The position numbers and the translations under genes were made by a program. A stretch of DNA of 64,000 nucleotides, taken from NCBI GenBank assembly GCA_002682825.1, contig NOKP01000003.1, forward strand, positions 496,001 through 560,000, given 5' to 3'. This document shows positions 56,140-64,000 of this stretch, piece by piece. The notes below the pieces were generated by a model. It ran no database searches and had not been told where the DNA came from. It was given only the letters and a program-made list of their open reading frames with translations. Position 1 is the first letter of the stretch. Each line of letters begins with the position of its first letter. The stretch is from Neonectria sp. B-13 (taxonomy: Eukaryota > Ascomycota > Sordariomycetes > Hypocreales > Nectriaceae).

Positions 56140-56615
56140 TTTGTCTCTTGCTTTTTGAGTTGTCAGTGGTGATGTGTTTATTATTGACTTGGATGAGATA
56201 CTGTCCCGAGCGAGTGCTTCATGTTAGTTATATACTGACGAGTTTCTACAGGCTTGGGCATGGTCAGACCGGTGTGTTCGAAGATCGGGTTAACACAATT
56301 GCTCTGTTCGTATGTTCAGAGACTGGCAGCAAAAAACAAAGGGCAAGAGGCGCCCTCCGAGACACGACTAGGTGACCGACGGACAAACGACAAAGAGGGA
56401 CGGTACAAGGCGGTTGTTCACCCTGGTAAAGAAGAAAGATGAAAAAACAGGCGAGCATTGAAGTTGGGCACCGTTTTGACGTGCATCGTACATTCTCTAT
56501 ATCCCATCATTACTGGCGGTATTATCTAAAGAGATGAACTGTGACATGCTACATTAATACATGAATCTAAACCTGTCTTCTAATCAGACACTCTACCGCT
56601 CGCAGGAAAATTGCA
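56140..56615. other. Intergenic
   Basis: Promoter side of the 184-residue gene and 3' side of the Zn2Cys6 gene. No coding sequence is seen. Confidence 0.5.
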
Positions 56616-58914
56616 TCACGGCGCTCTCTCGCGGTCGACGTCAATCCAGCTCTTGAGACTGTTTGTGTTGACAATCTCGCTGCGGTCAAGACGGGAAAGC
56701 GCTCGAGTAAAGTCTTGCATGTACTCTGCAGCACGCCGCGCCGGTCGTTCATGGGCTTCGTAAGGGCAGTTGAGGAGGGTGACGCCTACATCACGAACCT
56801 TGTACGTCTGTACGGGTGTTAGCATCTACTATTCTGATCCTAACACTTAGACCTAGGTGGAAACTTACCAGATAGAGCCCATTGGGTTCAAGGTGGGCGT
56901 AAGGCATGCTGTGCAGTAGATGCAGCATCTGGCGGCACACGTCTTCACGCTCTGTCCAACTCGCCTTTAGAGCTGTCGTAAGGGAGTCCGCTTCTGCGGA
57001 GTCTGCTCGTTGGGATATCTTTTGCAGCAGGACGTCTGCTTGGTCAAGCAACAGGCTCTGCAGCCACAGGTGAGTGCCGTGAAGGTTGGCTCTCATAATC
57101 TCAACTTGTCCTGGCAACGCTTTCGCATTTGCGTCGTTGCTGTCAACCATGTGGCCGGCCCGACCCAGATCGGCAAAGGTAGGCCTAGGTGGGATGCCAT
57201 CACCGGCGTGCGAGGGACTGTCGCTGGCCCTATAATCGCCCGTGGATGCCCACTGCCTCATCGGACCGGGTACATCGTCTAGCATATACCGGACCTCTTG
57301 CAACAGATCGCGAAGGCGTGCTAGTCGCACATGTGGGCTGTGACGGCGCTCCCAATCGCAGTTTCCCGGATAGAGGACCTCCTGTGCACCTTTGAAAAAG
57401 ACCCTGGAATGTAGAATAAACCCGCTGGTGAGACTGAGGGGGGCCGGCTGTTCTTGTGTGCTGGCTGTGACGGACGGAGAGGCTACGGGTGATGGAGGAC
57501 CTAGAATGCTTTTCTCGAGAATTTGCTCATCGTCTAGGTCTAGGGGGAAGAGGGACTCGAAATTGACCTCGTGCATCATCGAGTGATCGAGAAAGGCGAG
57601 TCGTTCCTGACGGCCACACTGAAGCATTGAATGCCTACAGATTGGTTAGACATTGAGAGGGGAGAAATGAGACCAAACAAAGGTGGACTCACGCATAAGT
57701 GTAGAACATGAGCCAGAATGCCTTCTTCCGGAGTTGAGTTTCGATGCAGTTTAGCCCGTCGTAATCAGAGATACGATGAAGTCCTAGCAAGCGCCCGATT
57801 TGCATTGACTCGACTTCAAGCATGCGACTGCGGTTGGTCTGCCCCGTCTGAAAGCAGCCGACGGACAAGAGATAACAGACGGCCCATTTCCGGAGACTGA
57901 CGTGATCCCAGTAGTTGTAGGTCCTGACACGCATACACATGTCAACACAACAGTTGATCATGGCCATCCTGGTCTCGAAGCGCATGGCGACATCAGGGGC
58001 CATGGCCCGGTAGACAGGGAAGCGCGAAGGCAGGAGCCCGACGGTCAGGGCAGCGATGGCTATGACGATGGCGAGGAACTCTGGGTCGGTGATATCCCGG
58101 TTGGACGCAAGGTCGGCACGGAAACTCGGACGGTGGACGACGGGGACCAGAGGGTAGATGAGATCCAGGTAGTCGTTCATGATGATGTTGAGCAGGGCGC
58201 GAGAGCAGAGCTCGTCGGTCGGGAACCTGGGGCCGGCCATGGACGGAGAGGCATTGTGGGCAGTCAAGCCCGGCGATGCTCCGTGACGGCTGCTATCGAT
58301 GCTGAGTTGTGAAGGTCCGTACGGGGAGGAGTGATCTACGATGGGGGCCTGAGGGCGGATATCATTGCGTGACTCTGTCTGGACGGTGGTGAACTGCCAT
58401 GCCGGGGCTTCGGCAGGGATGGGGGGCTGCTGGGTTGGCTGCTCATCGCCACTGTCGCGTGGAGTAGAGGGGAGTCTTTTCCTGCGGGGATGGTGAGTAT
58501 AAAGATGGAATATCTGGTGAGGTAGTGAAGTGGTCAAGTGGTGAAGTAGTAAAGTGGCGTGGGGATGAGATGAACGAACCTGCGCTTAGGTCCTCGCGTC
58601 CTCGTCGGGACGAGGAAGCTGCACGAAATGCCGAGCCTCAGACAGTCTTGGCATTTTTGGTGAAGAGGAGGAGGGCGAGCATCTCCCGGCTGAAGTGGTC
58701 TGGAGGTAGACTGCGGAGGATGCTGCTCATCGGCAAAGACGCATTTCCGTCTCCGGGCTCGGCACGCATCGCAGGCGCGTCTCGCCAGCGTCTGCGGTCG
58801 CTTCCCGGTGCCGGCCGCTAGCCTGCCATGTCCGTGTGTGTCGGTATTGTCCTGGGCAGCCGACGGAGACGGCGACACGAGGGGAGACGCAAGAGGAGAC
58901 CTAGAGCGGCGCAT
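56616..58914 (-). CDS. Zn2Cys6 transcription factor beside the beta-glucoside genes
   Basis: Four exons, 58914-58580, 58481-57693, 57634-56869 and 56807-56616, give 693 residues; introns are consistent in phase, the first with a GTTCGT donor. The zinc cluster has cysteines 48, 51, 58, 88, 91 and 98 (CDACRARRRKC and CQDCLRLGISC), separated by an unusually long 29-residue loop; the basic GPKRRKRLP follows. The fungal middle homology region lies at about 165-400 (LLNIIMNDYLDLIYPLVPVV, HRPSFRADL, KKAFWLMFYTYA). It is nuclear and probably binds CGG-containing sites. It lies head-to-tail with the GH3 gene (619 bp), with the sugar transporter beyond. A role as pathway regulator is inferred from position and from the repeated GCGGAGAAT motif in the shared promoter. 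The TF's own upstream region has ACGGAGAATTG (59328-59338, minus strand), allowing autoregulation. Confidence 0.88.
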
Positions 58915-59533
58915 GGCTGTCGGCGTGGATCTGTGGTCGTCATGCAGTCAACTCGCTCAACGCAAAAAACCGACGAGGAGAATTAACGAGGATGAGGCGG
59001 AGAAATGGAACGAATTTCTCCGGGAGCCCGGGAAGGGCTGCTCAGCTGGTCACTGGCCACTGGTCACTTACAGGGGATGCTCCGTGCAACTTGGGTGCAT
59101 GGATGGGATCGACCACCCACCATAACAACCGCTAGTGTCCCTCTTCTCGGTATTCAGCGTCAGCGTTCATGCCATTCCCCACGGGCACGCCTCCGCCTTC
59201 CCCAGGGGAACGGATTAAGGTAATTTGGCGGGTGCATTAGCTATTTGCGGGTGGTGGGGACGCTCACCAGCCGAGGAGGATCTCAGGATACCATGTTTAT
59301 TGGGACTCACTGGCTCAACGATCGGACTGCAATTCTCCGTTTCACGGCACATACACCCATGTTGACGAAGCCTTTAAAAAACCTTGTGGTTGGTTTCTGC
59401 CTAAACACCTACCGAAACGCCTGGTCTAATAGCCCATGCCATGTCCCTATCAGATCATGGGCCTGTCATGCATCAATCCGCTATGCTCCCGAGCCCCAAG
59501 TAGACTAACCTCCACTATAGCATCATCGCCGCC
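58915..59533. promoter_or_regulatory. Promoter of the Zn2Cys6 gene and 3' end of the GH3 gene
   Basis: No coding sequence. A minus-strand ACGGAGAATTG (plus-strand CAATTCTCCGT at 59328-59338) differs by one base from the motif repeated in the GH3/MFS promoter. A second, poorer match (TTTCTCCGG) lies near 59014. Confidence 0.45.
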
Positions 59534-62289
59534 TCAAGCCCGCAGCCCCTTCCACGTCCTGCTCTGCCGAAGCACAACCGTCTTCTCGAGGAACTTGCCG
59601 CGGCTGCTGGTGCCCACCAGGATCCCGTACGAGCCGGCGTCGCTGCGCCAGCAATCCTCCATCTCGCTCCAGTAGCTCGTCGCCCGCAGCAAGTCCAGCT
59701 TGACCTCGCCGGCCTCGGTGGCTCCGGCCGCGACCTGCACCTTGGCGAAGCCCTTGAGCTCCTTGGCCGGTCGCGTGATTGTCTCCCGGGTCGAGCTGGT
59801 CAAGGGCGTGGACGCGGCCGGCTTGACGTAGACTTGCACCACCTCGGCGCCTGCGCGGGAGCCGGTGTTGGTGACTTGCACCCGGACGGTGAGCTCTTCA
59901 GCATCCTCAACAACGAGAGCATCGGAGCTTCCCTCGGATGTATGTCCGTTAGTCTGGCCATTAGAACCGTCGGTGTGCCCGTTGAGGCCGTTGGCGTGAC
60001 CATTGACTTGACCCTTCTCTTGAGAGACTTCCACGCCCGACAACTCAAACGACGTATAAGACAAGCCGTGCCCAAAGGCAAACAGAGGCGCAATGTCCAG
60101 CGTGTCGAACCAGCGGTATCCCACGTACACGTCCTCGCTGTACAGCACCCGCCCGTTGTCAGAACGGAAGCTCAGAGCGCTGGGGTTGTCCGCCACGCGC
60201 CGAGGCATCGTGATGGGGAGCTTTCCAGCCTAGCATAAACGTTAGCACACAACAGCTACACACTTTAATGTCTTTCTTACCGGGTTGACCGCTCCGAAGA
60301 GCACGTCGGCAATGCCGTTTCCGCCTTCGTTCCCGCCGAACCAGGCCTGCAGCACCGTGTTGGCCCGGTCCACCCACGGCATCGCCACGGGAGTGCCGCT
60401 CTGGATGACGATGGCGGTGTTGGGGTTGGCCGCGATGACGGCCTCGACCAGCTCGTCGGTTCCAGGCGGGAGAGCCATGGTGGTGCGGTCCTGGCCCTCG
60501 CACTCCCACTCGCCGCTGGTGCCGACGCAGAGAACGACCTGGTCGACAGACTTGGCGACGCGGACGGCCTCCTGCACAGCCGCGCCGGCGTCGAGCTTGG
60601 GGCAGCCGCTGAAGCGGAGGCCGCCCTGCCCAAAGTCGACCATGCCCGAGACCTTCAGCTTGCTGGTCTTGGAGCAGCCCCATTGCACGAGGATGCGGTA
60701 CTCCTTGCCGGCCTCGAGCTGGATGCTTCCCGTCTCCTCCACCGTTCCGCAGCCGACGAAGCTGTTGCCCAGACGCTGGTTCTCGACGTTGGAAACGACA
60801 AGTTCGCCATTAATGAATAGCTCCGCGGTTCCGTGGACTGACAGGCCAAACTCCCACTCCCCTGACGTCTCGGGCCTGAGCACGCCCTCTGCCTCGGCGT
60901 ACCAAATTGGCGCCAGGTCGGGGTGCTCATAGTCCACGAACCATGTGTTGGTATCATCGAGGATTCGCTCCTCCAGAAGTGGCCGAGCACCCGCACCACC
61001 CTTAGCTGAGGGAGGGTCGTTGTAGAATCTGAGCGAGAATCCTTGATGCTTCCCGTCGACAGTCCGCAACGCTTTGCCCAGCAGCGGCAGCATCTGGTGG
61101 CCGTAGGCACCCTGGGAAAAGACCACGTCGCTGGCGAGGCTCTTGATGCCCTCGAGAGGCGTAATCGCCTTGTATGCCCGAAGGCCGGCGCTGCCGCCGC
61201 CACAGTATGTCGCAATGTTGGCGTTAGGGCCGATCACCGCGACGCTCTTGTTGGGGCTGAAGGGAAGGACGCTCTGTTCGTTCTTCAACAGCACAATAGA
61301 CTTGGCTGCGGCTTCTCGCAGAAGAGCGATGTGCTCAGGGGTGTTGAGCTGCTTCTCTGGAGCATTGGGGGGGATAGAAGTGTTCTCGAGGCCGTGCTTG
61401 ATCAGCTTCAATACATTCCGCACCCGCTCATCCAGTGTCGACTTCTTGATCTTGTTCGCCGTAACGGCGTGGCTGAGAGCCTGTCCACGCCAACGCGTCG
61501 GACCGGGCATTTCGAGATCCAGACCCGCGTTGATGGCTTCAGAGGTGCTGTACGTCCCGTACCAGTCGCTCATGACCAGGCCCTTCCACTTCCACTCATC
61601 CCGCAAGATTTCTTGTATGATGTGGTGGTTCTCTGCGGCGTGGCAGCCGTTGACCTTGCTGTAAGAAGTCATGACAGCCCGCGGCTGAGCCATCTCGATG
61701 GCAATCATAAACGGCAATAGGTAGATTTCCCGCAGGGCGCGAGGCGTAACGATGGCGTTGACGGCCATTCTCTCACTCTCCATGTCATTGCACACGAAAT
61801 GCTTCAACGTGGCAGAGACTCCAGACTCCTGGACACCGCGGACATAGTGTCCGGCAATGACACCGGACAGGATCGGGTCCTCCGACACGGACTCGAAACC
61901 TCTTCCGCCGAGAGGTCCGCGCTGGATGTTAATGGTAGGGCCAAGGAGAACATGAGCGCCTTTGGCATGCGCCTCATCTGATAGCAACCGACCGATGCGC
62001 TCGGCCAGATGAGTGTCAAATGTTGAGCCTAGGGCTGTGCCGCATGGGAGACATGCTGAAGGCGTACTATCAAAGAAGTGCGTGCCGCGGACTCCATTTG
62101 GGCCATCGGAAAGACGGATGGAGGGGATTGACAGGCGGTCAATAGGGGTGGTGTGCCACCATCCAGTACCTGATGAGGATGGTAAGTTTGTGACGGAAAG
62201 ATAATTTCAAGATGAACGTGAGACATACCAGCCGTCAGCGCAATCTTTTCCTCGAGGGTCAACTGCCCGATGAGGGCTTCGACGTCCAT
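59534..62289 (-). CDS. GH3 beta-glucosidase with PA14 domain, intracellular type
   Basis: Three exons, 62289-62229, 62169-60281 and 60229-59534, give 881 residues, the usual length for PA14-containing GH3 enzymes. The N-terminus (MDVEALIGQLTLEEKIALTA) lacks a signal peptide, so a cytosolic place is likely. The GH3 N-terminal barrel includes SDGPNGVRG, GRGFESVSEDP, KHFVCNDMESERM and the nucleophile D222 in VMSDWYGT. The second domain begins near LLKNEQSVLPF. The PA14 insert (about 395-545; EERILDDTNTWFVDYEHPDL, FINGELVVSN) shapes the substrate site. The C-terminal FnIII-like domain carries an odd Asn/Gly/His-rich insert (NGHANGLNGHTDGSNGQTNG). The enzyme removes terminal beta-D-glucose. It is divergent from the MFS transporter; the exact substrate (cellobiose, aryl glucoside, laminaribiose) cannot be told. 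Confidence 0.92.
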
Positions 62290-63382
62290 TGTGCGGATAA
62301 GATGGTGGTGAGTGAGTTAATGGGAGATGGGGATGAGGATGATCAATGAAGCTCGTCGACAACCGATTAAGCAGACTAATGCAAGCCGGGGGGATAAAAA
62401 GAGCGAAGACGGATGCGAGAGAGCGCAGCAACAAAGGGTCACGATGGCTCACGAAGGAGATTGAATTGGAGACGAGATTTCAAGCCGCCAACAACATCAT
62501 CTTATCCCACTGCCGAAACGGCGTCATGCCAGATCCACATGGTTGACAGGTTGCCAGCCCTTTGCAATCCACTGGAAAGCGTCTGTTCGTCATTTGACGC
62601 GGAGAATACGGGACACGGGCGGCGAGATGGTCGCGAATTGACAAGGAAGCGAAGGATGCGATAGTCTCGCATGTTCCGAAGCGGAGAATTGAATCACAAA
62701 TGCCCCAGCTAGTAACGGTCTACCACTATCGCGAGGCCTAAGACGAAATCTCCGCCGATAATTCTCCGCCCCGATACCATCTGGTCGCCCTTTCGCGTGG
62801 CCCCTGACTCAATTCTCCGCCTCGATGCAACATTCAACCCCGAAACCTACGGGTCCCGACAAGGCAAACTTGTTCACGAGGGCACCCCCGCGGCTCCGTG
62901 ATGGGGAAATGGAGCTAGAGCTTCTCCACGGGGTAGAAGCCTTGTAGACATTTTCCGCCCTAGTAGGTAATTGTCGGGTGAGGATGTGGCACCGGGAACA
63001 CCACGTTTTGGAGACAGCTGACAAGTCCCAACTTACGACGCCCTGAGCCCTGCCCTGGATGTTAATTGAACAGGGAATGGGAAGGGGACGAAAAAATATT
63101 ACTCCACTCGCCCGGTACAACCATAGTTTGGAGCCTTTCTGGCGGGTCTAGAACGCCCGCTTGCGTGCGAACGGGCTCGAAAATTGTTATATAGACCGCG
63201 TCACCCCCGGTCTTTGCAACACGAACAACAAGCTCAGAGTCCTTCATCACCACCATCAATCAACAGCTACATCAACAAGAAGCCAATCTTGACGGCTCTG
63301 TTGTAGAATTCTCGAGGTCACTCTCACGTCACGGCGCCGCAATAATTCACACGTCGAGTCCCCAAGCTTTTGTCTCGCCATC
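62290..63382. promoter_or_regulatory. Shared divergent promoter of the GH3 and MFS genes with a repeated GCGGAGAAT motif
   Basis: A 1,093-bp non-coding interval between two divergent start codons. GCGGAGAAT occurs at 62599-62607 and 62681-62689 on the plus strand, and its complement ATTCTCCGC at 62761-62769 and 62812-62820, plus AATCTCCGC at 62747-62755 (one mismatch). Three of the copies extend to GCGGAGAATT. A TATA-like TTATATAGACC lies near 63187-63197 for the transporter. The CGG core suits a Zn2Cys6 protein, and one is encoded next door. Confidence 0.65.
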
Positions 63383-64000
63383 ATGACCGGCGAGGTTACC
63401 CTGGCGAGCTTGGACGATGGCACGCCCTGGTGGAAGCATAGCTACCTGCGCAAGCTGAACTACATTACGCTCTCTCTGGTGCTCTTCTGTAAGTGACACA
63501 CTCCCCGATAACTCTCCTCGATGTTCCTCCTAGCATCGAAGCATGAACTAACCTCCAATCCCTTCACCAGCCTCTGCAAACGGCTACGATGGCTCTATCA
63601 TGGGAGGTATCCTAGCCCTCCCCGAATGGAACAGATTCATGCACAACCCCTCCGGCGTCTATCTGGGATGGATCACCGCCATCTACTGGCTGGGCAACGG
63701 CGTGGCCTTCCCCGTCGCCGCCTGGGTCTCCAACCGCTACGGCCGTAAGCCCGGCATCTACTTGGGCTACGTCTTCCTCGTCCTAGGCGTGGGCATGCAA
63801 GTGGCCGCCCAGAACGAGAAGACCTTCACTGTATCTCGTCTCTTCATCGGTATCGCCGCTTCGTGGCTGGGCAACGCCTCGCCGCTGCTGATCAACGAGA
63901 TCGCCCACCCCAAGCAGCGCTCCGTCGCCAACGCCCTCTTCATGTGCGGCTGGTACGTCGGCGGCACCCTCTGCGGTTGGGTCACCTTCGGCTGCCGGAA
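63383..64000 (+). CDS. MFS sugar transporter, 3' part outside the window
   Basis: Exon 1 is 63383-63488; a GTAAGT...CAG intron leads to exon 2 from 63571, which runs past the window end (about 179 residues seen). The N-terminus is short and cytoplasmic (MTGEVTLASLDDGTPWWKHS). TM1 contains SSANGYDGSIMGG, the usual first helix of fungal sugar porters. NRYGRKPG between TM2 and TM3 matches the family R-x-GR-K/R loop, and SRLFIGIAASWLGNASPLLI with NEIAHPKQRS matches the TM4-TM5 region. It is probably a plasma-membrane, proton-coupled importer of a hexose, disaccharide or beta-glucoside. It lies head-to-head with the GH3 gene and is likely co-regulated with it. The substrate is inferred from context only. 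Confidence 0.9.

Noticed and set aside
60159..60683. 174-codon minus-strand frame inside the GH3 gene
   Set aside because: Same strand but wrong frame, running through the intron; the GH3 frame carries the conserved domain.
1..64000. CRISPR array, tRNA, rRNA or prophage features
   Set aside because: None seen; the sequence is eukaryotic with spliceosomal introns. A covariance-model scan for tRNA would be needed to exclude intron-containing copies.

Overview
The window looks like nuclear DNA of a filamentous ascomycete (Pezizomycotina, probably Sordariomycetes). Genes are split by short GT-AG introns of about 45-120 nt with CTRAC/CTAAY-type branch points. The gene set is fungal: Zn2Cys6 regulator, muniscin Syp1, NACHT-type STAND protein, GH3 enzyme and MFS sugar transporter. 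Broken genes carry stops explained by C:G to T:A changes, as repeat-induced point mutation (RIP) would leave. No bacterial operon, rRNA, tRNA or CRISPR was recognised. Exon borders come from reading frames and splice signals, not transcripts.

Region 1, about 1-24 kb, is gene-poor and accessory in character. It holds a decayed NACHT/STAND gene at the left edge, a degenerate 57-bp repeat, a four-TM glycoprotein, a small secreted protein, an F-box remnant, a 70-residue three-exon gene, a CorA-like two-TM protein, a protein kinase fused to a von Willebrand A domain, and a cluster of four small cysteine-rich proteins with one shared cysteine register (20.8-23.5 kb).

Region 2, about 25-56 kb, is mostly conserved housekeeping DNA: a Tos4/Plm2-like FHA protein, a small unknown protein, a mitochondrial-looking protein with 17 repeats, Ltn1 (ribosome quality control), a Csk1-like kinase, Syp1 (endocytosis), Tam41 (mitochondrial CDP-DAG synthase), Mad1 (spindle checkpoint) and an unknown basic-tailed protein. 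Inside it, 39.7-46.2 kb is an island of decay with one copy of a dispersed repeat (the other copy, inverted, lies at 19.2 kb) and a serine carboxypeptidase pseudogene.

Region 3, 56.6-64 kb, reads as a small sugar-utilisation cluster: a Zn2Cys6 regulator, a GH3 beta-glucosidase without signal peptide, and a divergent MFS sugar transporter cut by the window end. The promoter shared by hydrolase and transporter carries five copies of GCGGAGAAT (four exact), and a related site lies upstream of the regulator. The likely logic is import of a beta-glucoside, hydrolysis inside the cell, and control by the neighbouring regulator.
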